From the NCBI GenBank assembly GCA_030323885.1, contig CM059192.1, forward strand, positions 60,505,593 to 60,569,592: 64,000 nucleotides of DNA, written 5' to 3'. The translations under genes were made by a program, and so were the position numbers. A model generated the notes under the pieces. It had not been told where the DNA came from and did no database searches. It saw only the letters and a list, made by a program, of their open reading frames with translations. This stretch comes from Branchipolynoe longqiensis (taxonomy: Eukaryota; Annelida; Polychaeta; Phyllodocida; Polynoidae). Every line of letters begins with the position of its first letter. Position 1 is the stretch's first letter. Shown here one piece after another: positions 1 through 10,019 of this stretch.

Positions 1-238
1 CTTTACTTGCCATGCGGTAAATTTTTCTAAAAAAAATATAGACAACATTCACTCAATTATTCCTGAAAGCTATTTGCGCACAAGCGCATCTATAAGTACG
101 CTATTGTCGACTTTTTAGAAGTCAGTATTTTTTTTTTTGCGCCCTAGCGCGTTTATTGATGAGTATCTGCATCTTCTGATGCACTTAGTTTAAGTTATTG
201 AAAAAAAAAAAGACAACGAGAAGTAAAATTTGCGCCCA
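1..238. other. AT-rich flank with small GCGC hairpins
   Basis: No gene is visible. The stretch is A/T-rich with long A and T runs, and holds short inverted repeats such as TGCGC-acaa-GCGCA at about 82-95 and GCGC-ccta-GCGC at about 140-152. These small hairpins lead into the stronger cluster that follows. Confidence 0.4.
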
Positions 239-547
239 GCGCGGTCAGCGATAGTTTTCGCTGAACGCGCCGGGAAACGGTCATGTCTTTATTATTTTCA
301 GGTGCTACACACCCGCGGGCCTTTGTAGTCTCGCCCACTTTGCTATTTTTCAGACGAACGACAGTACCTGTTGTTCGTCTGGGGGAGCAGTGAAGTGGGC
401 GTTTCTACTCGCCTTGAGCAATTTGCGCACTCGTCCAACGGGCGCGCAAATTGCTCCCGCATGTGCACGTGATGGTTCGCGGGGGTAAAGCGTTGCTTAG
501 CGCCTAGCTAAGCAACGGAGGGGGGTCGGGCGTTCGGGGCCTGACCC
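239..547. other. cluster of at least six strong hairpins
   Basis: Six inverted repeats follow one another in about 310 bases. Stems that I can pair by eye are 239-251 with 258-270 (12 of 13), 332-340 with 393-401 (9 of 9, enclosing the next), 351-363 with 369-381 (12 of 13), 416-428 with 444-456 (13 of 13), 491-501 with 507-517 (11 of 11, five-base loop), and 523-530 with 540-547 (7 of 8). There is no open reading frame of note and no tRNA-like A or B box. It could be a structured RNA, a foldback element terminus, or a replication or recombination structure; the sequence alone does not decide between these. Confidence 0.6.
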
Positions 548-2685
548 GGCAGACGTGTTTATTCGCGCTCTGTCATTTCAGCCGATATTTGGTCTTTTTT
601 TTATCTAAATTCTAAAACTAATGTAATCAAACCACACGGGAGGGAAAGGGAGTTATTAGCGCCTTTGATAGGTATGCATATTTCGCTGGTATCCTTGTTA
701 GTTACGGTAAGAATAAATTCGTGAGCTCTTGTGAAGGTGGACTGAGACGTTCCTTGCATTCTTTACTATCCTCCAGTATTATTATAGATTAACCGCTATG
801 GAAAACCTGATATTCGATTGTTTCATATGTAATTAGGGGCCTTGAGCCTAAGCAGGCCTTATGCAGTTACTTAACCCATCTGCGGGAATATAATGACAAA
901 CTATAACAGAATTTAACGTAGTGTTACTTTATGGCGGAAATTAACGACATTAACTTAGAACTGATTATCAGTGACAGCGGCGGCATCCCTAGCCGTACGC
1001 GTACTTCTGGAATTATTCAGTAACACAATTAATATACCGAAATGCGAAGGGGACAGCCAGCTAGTTGAAAGAACCTAACTTATGGAAGTAGGGAAACTTT
1101 AGGCCTATAAAACGCGCTCGTCGGCGAATTGCGTATGTAGATGAAACTCTGGCTGGCCGCCTTTAGCACGGGGAGGACACCGACGGCGACGGACTAACTG
1201 CAGACGGGAGGAGGAGCCGCAGCAGCCCGCGGCAGGCCCAGGAATTTCACATGGAAATTATTACATAATACTACATAACATTAACACGTTAGGCTCGCCT
1301 TAGGCGGGGGCAGAATAGGCAGAACGGTTAAACATATATATATATACATATATATATATTAACATGCGGCCATTTGTACCAGTCAGAAAGCGGTAGTGTC
1401 CACTCGCTGGTGGCGCCCACGTGACTGCAGGGGGAACTAAACTCTGGTTCTACCATTATTTGTTTGTCGGTCTTATTTCCTACTCTGGGCCTATCTATTT
1501 TCACAATTAGGCTGTGGATGGAAGGGTTCGGGTTAAGGTTGTTTGTTTCATTCACGGTGATTTAGAATCACCAGGTAGACACAGATGGTTGTAAAACCAT
1601 GGCGATGAGAAAATCATGTGCAGTAGAGAGGTTGTCTGACTGGTGTTACACGACTTACACGACCTTTTCAAGCATAAAGCTTAAACAAACCAATAAATTG
1701 AGCATTAGGAAAGCACTCTCAGCTTTGCTTATTTTATTCACGTATTGTTATGTATATCGGCACATGATGAACAATATTAGGCTTGAATGCTCTTTGAATA
1801 CAAGTCTACAAAACACACTCGTATTTGGCCTTCACTTCGCGAAATGCGATGGCCAAATACTCGTGATTTATTTTCTCCAAGTTCCAGACTGGCATACATT
1901 GAACAGTGTAGCCTGGTGGTTTTCTACCCTACCTATCTACCAGTAGGCACGACGGGCAGTTATCAGGCGGTAATTTAAACGACATAAACAGAGTAATGAG
2001 AAATCTGAATGTGTTCGTCTCAGATTAGTAATGTACGCTCTTGTCACGTTGAAATATTGAAGAAAAAATGCAAAATAAGCATTTTTTTAGGATGTTACCA
2101 TTTTTATCAACGTATTCACTAAATGAGACGTGCATTGCCATTTTCGGGTGCTATCATTTTATTTAGATGCAACTGCAAACCGTACTCTAAAAGCCGCTTC
2201 ACACCATACAACAATTTGATTTGAAGCCCGTTTTTCGGAGATGATACATTCCTTTTCCCGACTCCTATTAAACTATCGGTTATATGGATTGTGTAGGGTC
2301 TGATTATGGAAATGCAGGGTAGAGGGGAGACAAACATGACAGGTCCGAATTTATAATTATACCCGGTGTCGAAGATATTCAAGACAAATTGTCATTTAGT
2401 GTGAGTTAGACTTTAGATTTAGACATCTCCATAACGCACGGCGGTCTCTTTACCACGGCGAGCTGCATGTATTAGATGTGGGTCATGTCATGAATCCTGA
2501 TGATATTGCAAACATTGCAGGCAATATATGAAAGTGCCCAGGGTTTTTGGGTAGTAAGTGAGGTCACAGGTACTATAAGGTAGTACTGCTGACTAATGTG
2601 ACGCTGGTCGCCAACCGACCGGCCCGCCACCTCTTAGCAGGACACAGTACTAATGAGAGTAGACCTCATCACGAGGCAACCCTAA
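548..2685. other. unrecognised sequence with a TA microsatellite
   Basis: I find no domain, tRNA or element terminus here. A TA dinucleotide run lies at 1331-1361. The longest open frame (1599-1946, plus, 115 codons) has no recognisable motif and no supporting splice or promoter pattern, so I do not call it a gene. Confidence 0.3.
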
Positions 2686-3340
2686 TGGGGCTGTCACACT
2701 ACGACGTGACGACGTCAGCGTAGGGAGAACGTGAAAAACGTTGAACTTCTCGGCGTAGTATGCAAATTTGGGCACAAGTTGAACGTTGATGCAGCGTAGT
2801 GGATGAGAGCGTTACGTCGGTAAAGCATAGTGATACTGTCATTCAACGAGAGAGGACAACGTCATTACGCTCATGGAACGTTATGAACGTTTTTCCATCG
2901 CCAGAAGAACGTTACGTGATGTTACATACGTCATGACACAGTGGCAAAACATTGAATGTATGTTCTCCTGACGTTCTCCTGACGTTCTCCTGACGTTCCC
3001 ATTATGCCACGTGGACATTCCCACCCGGTTTAATGTGGGTCAACATAGTCGAACATAGTTGAACATAGTGAGCAGCGTTTGACTAACGTCCTTTTAACGT
3101 CATTGACGTTCGCTGAACGTGTACAGAACGTATGGCGAACGTAAACCCTTACGTTCGAGGTACGTCGAAAGTTTTGAACATGTCCAAAACCTTGACATAA
3201 CTCGACGTAACACGACGTAATGTGACATAGCTCGACATCAGTCTAACGTCATTCTGACGTCATCATAACATAACCAAGCGTACGTCAACGTAATGACGAA
3301 AAATGACGTTTGCTCGTTACGTCGTAGTGTGACAGGGGTA
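2686..3340. mobile_element. TIR element with ACGT-array arms (655 bp)
   Basis: The ends are inverted repeats: CTGTCACACTACGACGT at 2691-2707 and its complement at 3319-3335. It is flanked by CTAA (2682-2685) and TTAA (3341-3344), which fits a TTAA target duplication with one change. There is no coding frame. The interior holds about 30 ACGT tetramers in contexts such as GAACGT, TGACGT and TACGTC, far above chance for 650 bp. TTAA duplications are typical of the piggyBac and Kolobok superfamilies; which one applies cannot be told without a transposase. Confidence 0.75.
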
Positions 3341-3344
3341 TTAA

Positions 3345-4001
3345 GGCCCAGTCAGACCTTACCGGACTGAGTACCAGACAGCACCGGACAAAGAATTGTC
3401 TAGTCCGTTGGTGTACAGTGTCAAAATGTATCAAAATGTGTCAAAATCTTGTGCTTTCAACGGACAAGGAACGTACATTAAGGAATAACCACCGGACGAT
3501 AAACGGACGATAAACAGACGATAAGTGGATGCTAAACAGACGACACCGGATAACAACGGACAAGCAACGGTCAACCAACGGGCAAAAACCGAATGTCAAA
3601 CAGACAGACCGGACACCAACCGGACACCTACCGGACACCTACCGGACTGATCACGGACGCGCCGAAAACAGATAAAAAAACAGACGGACCGAATTCCTGC
3701 TGCACAGTCAAAAGACTCTGCAGGACGCAAACCAGACACGTAATGGATGGGTAACAGACATGAACCGGACAAACCAGACTAAACGGACTTAAAACGAACA
3801 CCAACCATACACTTCAGTCCAGTGGTGTCCGGTACAAGTTTTGTGCATGTTCAAAACTTGTACCGGACACCTCCGCACACCAACGGACAGATAACGGACA
3901 CACCAGATGCCAATCATATATAAACCGTACATTACCGTATTTCACCGGACAGTGTCCGGTTTCTGTCCAGTTCTTCAATCCGGTGAGGTCTGACTGTGGC
4001 T
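3345..4001. mobile_element. TIR element with CGGAC-array arms (657 bp)
   Basis: It is flanked by exact TTAA on both sides (3341-3344 and 4002-4005). The left end is GGCCCAGTCAGACCT and the right end, read on the minus strand, is AGCCACAGTCAGACCT, followed by ACCGGA-type sequence in both. The interior carries about 18 CGGAC copies, mostly as ACCGGACA or AACGGACA. No reading frame looks real. It abuts the preceding element and shares one TTAA with it. Almost the same length and design, but a different internal motif, suggests sister families. Confidence 0.8.
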
Positions 4002-4005
4002 TTAA

Positions 4006-4288
4006 CAATCATCGACGACACGGGCGCAGCTGGGTTTCAAGGGGCTGAGGCCGTTCTCGACATTTTTGCCGACCACATTCATTCAAAATGTGCACTGTGC
4101 ATCTATGTCGGAAACATTATGCAGACGTTAAAGGGATGCATAACTAAATAAATTTTATATCACAGTCCAAGGTGCAACGCCCAGTTAGCGCGGGCCATCA
4201 CCATTGTTGCTGTGAGATTGGGGGCGAGAAAGGGAGACCGCCGGTTGGTGCGTGCCTGCCTATTGGCATGTCGAGCAGGATGGGTTTG
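4006..4288. other. unrecognised spacer between elements
   Basis: About 280 bases between two DNA elements. I see no motif, gene or repeat here that I can name. Confidence 0.3.
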
Positions 4289-4709
4289 CTAAAGCCCAAG
4301 TCACACCTACCCGGATGAGCTCCTGATTTTTAGCTGGAACACTCCCCTGGACTGTTCCGGACAGCCCCGGATAAAATCACTATTTGGTCGTTTTTGGGCT
4401 CGCTGTCACACTTCCCTGAATGAGCCGCGCTCTAGCCATGGACCAGAGGCCGGATCACCCCGGAGTGAGCCGGACCACCCCCGGACTACCTGGTGTATCC
4501 ACGGAGTAGTCACTGATCAGTCCTGGACAACCTCGGATACCGGACCACCCTGGACAACCCCGGACAACCCCGGATCGATCCCCGGGTCACCCCCGGTTCA
4601 CCGCCGGTTCAACCCTGGTTCACTCCCGGTTCACCCCCGATTCACCCCCGGACTGCCCGGACCACCCCAGGAATACTCCCGGATAGCCGGGAGAATAAAA
4701 GATGGCGTC

Positions 4710-5656
4710 ATGCTGGAGGGCTCATTTCCAGATCCAGCAGCGCCGACGACACATCACATCATGACCAAACCAACTGGGAAAAGAATAGCATCGAAGAGGG
4801 TTGCACAGAAGGAGCCCACGCCACACAAGGTGGCCACCAAAACACAGAGAAGACCACCACCGTCACCCTCAACTTCAGGGTTGTCATCAGAGGAGGAATC
4901 TGCCTGGGACATGTCGCTGCCTCCCCGTGCTGTGACGCCGCCTCCAGCAGTCCAGTTGTCACAGGAGAAGATGGCAGTGAAGCGCAAGAAGGTGGACGCT
5001 CTAGCTCTGACAAGTGAGCAGCACATCGAGATGTCGGAGTGGTTACGCTTAAATGACTACATTTATGTAAAAGGACATAGGGACTATAAGAACACCGCAT
5101 TAAAGAGGCGTGCCTGGGAGCAGAAGGCAAAGGAGATGACCCTAAACCGCTCATCACCTGGTATGAGTCTATACGGACAAAGGTGGGAAAACTGAGCGAT
5201 GTCAAGTCCTGTGCTGCAGTGAAGGCATTGTCAGATCGGGAGATCTACATCAAGGAGCATTTCAGCTTCCTCAGGGGTCATATCATGCGGCAGCCATCCA
5301 GATCAGGTGTCACACTGCAGTCCCGGTTGCAACCCGTGCTGCCGGCTTTGACAGCAACAACCACAGCAAAAGCTACAGCCACAGCAACAGCTTTGACTTC
5401 CGGTGCAGCCCCTCTCAACCTACTACCTACTTGCGGTGATGACGATGACGACAATTTGACGCCAACTGACCAGGCACCACCACTGGCAAGTCAACCAGCA
5501 ACTCAACCAGCAACTCACCCCGCAACTCCTCGGCCAGCAAGCAAGGGGAATACCAACCCCAGTACACCAAATACAGACATTGAACAATTGCTGTCAAACC
5601 TGCAGGACCATCAGGAGGAGGCTGGAATAATGCAGGGCCAGATAAGCAGGATGTGA
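4710..5656 (+). pseudogene. MADF/SANT-like DNA-binding protein of a transposon, frameshifted
   Basis: The first frame runs from ATG 4710 to about 5143. It has a basic, Lys/Arg/Pro-rich N-terminus with a Ser/Glu patch (near residues 58-68), then from about residue 106 a segment with Trp-Leu, Tyr-Lys-Asn and Ala-Trp-Glu-Gln spacing typical of the MADF (Myb/SANT-like) fold. At about 5143-5148 one base appears to be lost after CTAAA, and the domain continues in another frame (Trp-Tyr-Glu-Ser-Ile-Arg-x-Lys-Val) to a stop at 5656. The C-terminal part is Thr/Ala/Pro-rich, has an acidic Asp run and ends in a Gln/Glu-rich helix-like stretch. PIF/Harbinger-type transposons carry such a protein beside the transposase; it binds DNA and helps bring the transposase to the ends. 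The position inside an inverted-repeat element fits. The superfamily assignment is inference. Confidence 0.6.
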
Positions 5657-5972
5657 CACCCATTGAAAGTGTTGGTGCCGATGCTGTGGGGATCGTGGCT
5701 GGGGTCGATAGCTGAAGAAATCGACCCCCCACTTTTGGGAGAGTTCTACACAGACAGTTTTGGCTTGGCGATGTGGTTACAGATGGAAAGCCTACAACTG
5801 GCATGGTAGAAGGAACAAACACAAGAGATATAAATTCCACAACCACACGCACCACGTCCACAGCCTCAACTACCAGGCCCGTTCCCTGTTTTCCCTGTGT
5901 CGCCGAGGGGATTACAACTGGGAGGCTTGCAAACTGTCTGGACGACTCCCCGACCCGGCCCTTCCACAACTG
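5657..5972. other. spacer inside the 4.1 kb transposon
   Basis: This lies between the MADF-like frame and the tandem array. Short open frames exist (for example from 5760, plus) but run into the tandem repeat and show no domain. I see nothing else that I can name. Confidence 0.3.
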
Positions 5973-6550
5973 GATGATGGCACAGCTCCAATGTACACGA
6001 CGTCATCGACTGGAACACCACGGGTTCCGCACACCCATCCAGCACGCCAGCGAGCAATGTCGGAAAGATAATAGGACTCTCGGATCTCAGCTTTACCATG
6101 TTAATGGTTGGGATGGACACGATCCTGAGCAGCCTCTGTGATTGTGAACTGAATTTCTCTACACAAGTGGATGACGGCACAGCTCCGAAGTATGGGACGC
6201 GAGCGACTGGAACACCACGGTTCACACACGGCCATCCAGCACGCCAGCGATCATTACGGGGCTCTCGGATCTCAGCTTTACCACATTGGTTGGGATGGGA
6301 CACGATCCTGATGTGCAACCTCTGTGATTGTGAACTGAACTGAACTTCTGTACACAAGTGGCTGACGGCACAGCTCTGAAGTATGGGACGCCATTGACTG
6401 GAACACCACAGGTTGCACACAGCCATCCAGCATGCCAGCGATCAGTGTCGGAAACATACCGGGACGCTCAGATCTCAGCTTTACCATGTTGGTTGGGATG
6501 GGACACGATCCTGATGTGCAGCCTCTGTGATTGTGAGCTGAACTTCTGTG
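5973..6550. repeat. three tandem copies of a ~190 bp unit
   Basis: Units start at 5973, 6170 and 6361 with GATGACGGCACAGCTC-like sequence and end with CTGTACACAAGTG-like sequence. Spacings are 197 and 191 bp and the copies differ by scattered substitutions. Open frames on both strands across this region are by-products of the repeat. It lies inside the DNA transposon, downstream of the MADF-like gene. Confidence 0.85.
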
Positions 6551-6638
6551 CATTGTGTTTATTGAGTTATGATGTAAATCGTGAACCTAACTTTTGTACA
6601 TTGTATTTATTGAGTTATGATGTAAATCATGAGTGATT
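6543..6638. repeat. 48 bp direct duplication
   Basis: Two adjacent 48 bp copies (6543-6590 and 6591-6638) share TTTATTGAGTTATGATG and nearby bases. They sit at the end of the third 190 bp unit. Confidence 0.8.
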
Positions 6639-7110
6639 CTGATTGTGATTGTGAACAGAGTTGTGATTGTGTGCATATCATAGTTTATTATTATCACTTG
6701 TTGACAATAAAAATATGAAAAATATGAAACCATAACTAAATTGTGTTTGTTACAATCTATATTTATGACTTAGTCCATTTAGTTGATAGCCACTTGTAAT
6801 AAAGGTAATAATTATCTGAAATTAAATAATAAATAATGACCAAATGTCCCCCCCCTTTCCTGAAAACAACATCCCCGTCTTGATAAATAGCACATGTAAT
6901 ACAAGGACTAAAGAGTAAAGCTCTTATAGCAACAATAAACAATAAGAAATAACAAACAAATTAAATTAATTTAAGATATCTTTATTATTAGCTAGGCTTC
7001 TTTTCATATCACATTCGCAATAATAATACATATTTCATCCACAGGCACACACATATAATTATTTGCAAATTTCAATGTTAAGTACAGTTCTCTTGTCACA
7101 ATTTCATATC
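6639..7110. other. AT-rich tail region of the 4.1 kb transposon
   Basis: AT-rich sequence without a credible gene. An AATAAA at about 6702 could be a polyadenylation signal for a plus-strand transcript, but nothing ties it to the MADF-like frame about 1 kb upstream. Confidence 0.3.
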
Positions 7111-7200
7111 CAGTGGACCAGCCACACTACCCCCAGTTCACCCCCGGACTACCCGGACCGAGCCCGGATTGCAATATTCCCCAGATCGCCCCGGATGTTT

Positions 7201-7940
7201 TCAATCAATCAATAATTCCGTCCTCTAGTCAAGGGTTGGATGCAATGGTTCTCCACTTGTCCCGATGGTGTGCTGTTCTGATAGACTGTGAATAATTCAA
7301 GCCTGTCCACTGTGAAATATTTGTAAACCATGATGTTCTTGGTCTCCCTCTCCCTCTGCTGCCATTCACCTTCCCTTCCAACAATGTACGGTATATTGAA
7401 CTCTGATGAATGATGTGGCCAAAATAAATAAGTTTCTTTGTCTGTATAGTTTCTTATTTTTAATTTTTCTGAGAACTTCTTTGTTGGTGATCTTCTTTGT
7501 CCATGATATTTTCATCATCCTTTGATAAGTCCACATCTCAAATGCTGCTAAACGTTTGTACATTTTCTTAGAGATTGTCCATGTCTCAGCCCCATACATT
7601 AGAGTAGACCACACATAACATTGAAGAATATGCTTCCTTGTTTGTATTAATATCTTACTTGATGTTAACACTCTATACATTTTGGAGAATGTTGTTCGAG
7701 CTATTGTTATCCTTCTTTTAATTTCTTCCTCACATCTCCCATCATTTGTAATCTTTTGTCCGAGATATATGAATTTGGATACTTGTTCTATGTTTGTGCC
7801 ATCTATGGTTATATTGATATTTGGTTTATCTGTCTTTTTACTTATAACCATTGTTTTGGTCTTCCTGGCATTCATCTTCATGTTGAATAGTATTCCAGCT
7901 TTATTGATTCTATTCACTATATCTTGTAGTGTCGGCCTAA
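7201..7940 (-). pseudogene. RTE-like LINE fragment: C-terminal reverse transcriptase region
   Basis: On the minus strand an open frame covers 7917 to 7366 and encodes the C-terminal region of a non-LTR reverse transcriptase/endonuclease protein: MKMNARKTKTMVISK, a KFIYLGQKITNDG block, CYVWSTLMYGAETWT and FEMWTYQRMMKISWT, in the order usual for the RTE-like group. After a frameshift near 7370 the protein continues (an LLEGKVNG-like and RGRGRPRTSW segment) to a stop near 7228. The 3' end on the minus strand is an ATTGATTGATTG tail at about 7201-7212. The element is 5'-truncated near 7940. It sits inside the 4.1 kb DNA transposon, cutting its CCGGATGTTTT arm sequence. Confidence 0.85.
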
Positions 7941-8159
7941 ACTAAGTGCGGCGCACATCAACTTTGTTGGTGTGGTCAGGGGATGTCACCCCTTCAAGTG
8001 CATGAAGACTGGAGCAGCAGATGAGTTAGAAGATCAATAGCTTTGAAGGTGTAACAGCAAGATGATGTGGCTCATCAGGGCACACTCTGACAAAGATGAG
8101 TAAGTGGCCAGTCACCTTGGAAAGGAAGGGGAACCTACCAAGTATTTACCCATAATAAA

Positions 8160-8190
8160 CCGGATGTTTTAAACATTTTAAAACATCCGG
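8160..8190. other. perfect hairpin in transposon arm
   Basis: CCGGATGTTTTAAA (8160-8173) and its exact complement (8177-8190) enclose a three-base loop. The same hairpin occurs at 24888-24916 in the related element, with the loop as expected from the inverted orientation. Confidence 0.8.
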
Positions 8191-8216
8191 GGCGGACCCC
8201 CCTGAGGCCAGACCAG

Positions 8217-8263
8217 CCAAGGATCACCAAGGATCACCAAGGATCACCAAGGATCACCAAGGA
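8217..8263. repeat. 10 bp tandem repeat CCAAGGATCA
   Basis: Four and a half copies of a 10 bp unit lie within the right arm of the DNA transposon. Confidence 0.8.
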
Positions 8264-8371
8264 CCAGCGACGGATGAGCCACGGACCACGCCGGATCACC
8301 ACGGACCACGCCGGATCACGGTCCGGGGCTCGTCCGGCCCCTGATCTGGGTAGGTGTGACCTAGGCTTTAC

Positions 8372-8983
8372 ATGTGTGCATGTGTGTACTGGTGGAAGGG
8401 TTTGGGGGAGTGAGTAGTTAGGGATAATGGCACTTACAGGGTCACCACGCCAAATGCCATTGCAGCCTGCCCTGCTCGTGCCGAACACCCACAGCTGAAC
8501 CGCTGTCCCCGAGGGATACCTGCCACATAACCCTTATTTACTGGAGGACCCATCCTTCAGTGTTCCCCAAGGTGATGTCTCAAGGACATCCTCTCTTATC
8601 TGTACATTTGCCAATGGACAGAATGCCAGGTGAAGCGTCCTCCCTGCTCTTCTTGAGACTAGCATGCTACTTGTATGGGAGGTAATAACTTAGGTGAATG
8701 AGCTGTGGTCCACAGGTCCACTTGTTCACTGGTCCATGGCTCCCATTTGTGCATAGGACCACTGTATATTCCCACAGTATATTCCCGCACTAACTGTGTT
8801 AGAAATTAACAACAACAACCACAAAAAGCAACACGTCTGCAGGTGCTGAAGAGTTTCTCCGTGACTCCCGTGACAACACCACGTGACTCTGCCCCGGTCG
8901 GGATGCTGTACCAGACAGATCCGCGCTCACAGGACCAGAGCCAGTGAGTATCACTGAGATTACCAGCAACATGACCGGTTTAT
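8372..8983. other. unrecognised sequence
   Basis: About 600 bases between two DNA elements. I see no gene, repeat or known terminus. Confidence 0.3.
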
Positions 8984-8987
8984 GTAA

Positions 8988-9303
8988 AGTTGTATAGTCC
9001 GATGGTTTTCAGTTGTTGTTATTATCTTAAATAAATACGCTAGATTGATCATTATAATCATTAAATGACTAACTTCTGAGATATTTGAAGCGCAAACATG
9101 CCAAATTAATTTTGGCATGCATGCCAAAACTCTGACACCATAGGATTCAGAAGTGACAAGTTCTATTAAATTGACTTGATATTCCCTTCTATGCAGGAAC
9201 AAATGTTCAATAAATGCATCACTATCAAAGTTGGATATGGAGAATACAATCTTGATAATTGTTTTGGTTTGAACATTTGATGCTTTCATCGGACTATGCA
9301 GCT
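8988..9303. mobile_element. 316 bp TIR element with TTAA target and central palindrome
   Basis: The left end is AGTTGTATAGTCCGATGG and the right end, on the minus strand, AGCTGCATAGTCCGATG. Flanks are GTAA (8984-8987) and TTAA (9304-9307), that is, a TTAA duplication with one change. A perfect 20 bp palindrome (TTTTGGCATGC and complement) lies at 9110-9129. There is no coding frame. A larger relative lies at 59477-60172. Confidence 0.8.
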
Positions 9304-9478
9304 TTAAGGTGGTGCGCGCGGGCGACACTGTGTGGAATGCAGACAGCACATGACAGGGGAGCGTGTTGTACATCACGTGACCTGTGCACTCAATGCGGAC
9401 CTAGCCATCTTCTATACAGACGCACTGATACAGTCCCCATCCACATGGCCAACTCCCCTCTGTGTGGTATCTCTTCTT

Positions 9479-10019
9479 GATGTGCGAAAAGGAAGAAAGC
9501 GAGGCGGATGTGGAGAAAAGAGGCGTTTATTGGTACGCCTCAGAGAAACAGGTATACAAGAATGCAAGTAAGGAGGCTCATGAGGAGCAACATAGAGATT
9601 AGGTACAATAGAAATGCAAGTAAGGAGGCTCATGAGGAGCAGAATAAAGCAAGCAAGGTGATGAGGTAAAGGAGGCTCAGATGGAGCGGAGGTATACCTT
9701 AAGCTTAGAGAGTTCAGGGGAGGGGCGCCGAAGAGCCCTCCACCAGTAGTAGAAGAAGAGTTGGGTGGGTGGGTGGAGAAGATTGGAGCAGCAGGGAGGA
9801 CGGCAGGAAGGCGAGTGACTGAGGGAGGCCGGCGGGCGGCCTTATAAGGGAGGAGGGGACGGCGAGGTCGGGGGAGGTGAGAAAGCGGCGGGCCGGGGGG
9901 AGGGCGGGGGAGAACGCTGAGAGGCTGGTGGCAGGGGAGGCGTGAATGCTGCGCGACAGCGGCAGGCGGGGGGAGGGTCTCTTCCTCTCCACACATCAAG
10001 CGCAATGCGAGCATTACGA
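9479..10019 (-). repeat. LTR-like unit, copy 1 (541 bp)
   Basis: The unit has block A (9479-9745, 267 bp), a 34 bp spacer and block B (9780-10019, 240 bp). Both blocks recur in the same order and with the same lengths in the next copy, nearly without change. On the minus strand the unit reads like a short transcription unit or LTR: TATAAG (plus 9841-9846), then TCAGT initiator-like sequence with its A 26 bases downstream (plus 9818-9822), and AATAAA (plus 9526-9531) close to the far end. The outer base pairs can be read as TG at 9481. No protein is encoded. Confidence 0.7.
9818..9846 (-). promoter_or_regulatory. TATA box plus initiator-like motif, copy 1
   Basis: TATAAG on the minus strand (plus 9841-9846) is followed 26 bases downstream by the A of TCAGT (plus 9818-9822), close to the spacing of TATA and initiator in animal core promoters. 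The TATA sits in the palindrome CCTTATAAGG; only the minus direction has the initiator-like motif. Confidence 0.4.

Larger units (their letters stand above)
4293..8367. mobile_element. 4.1 kb DNA transposon with MADF-type gene, internally rearranged
   Basis: Terminal inverted repeats: the left end begins AGCCCAAGTCACACCTACCC (4293) and the right end on the minus strand begins AGCCTAGGTCACACCTACCC (from 8367). Flanks are CTAA (4289-4292) and TTAC (8368-8371), each one change away from TTAA. Both arms (4293-4700, and 8160-8367 with a remnant at 7110-7200) are made of CCGGACC/GGATCACC-type repeats. Inside lie a broken MADF/SANT-like gene, a 190 bp tandem array and a nested LINE fragment on the minus strand. 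No transposase frame is left, so the copy is not autonomous. The right arm also occurs, inverted, at 24740. Confidence 0.65.

Noticed and set aside
1599..1946. 115-codon open frame
   Set aside because: No recognisable motif, no splice or promoter signal, and length within chance for AT-rich sequence.
5760..6636. Open frames on both strands over the 190 bp tandem repeat
   Set aside because: They repeat the same residues with the repeat period and show no domain.
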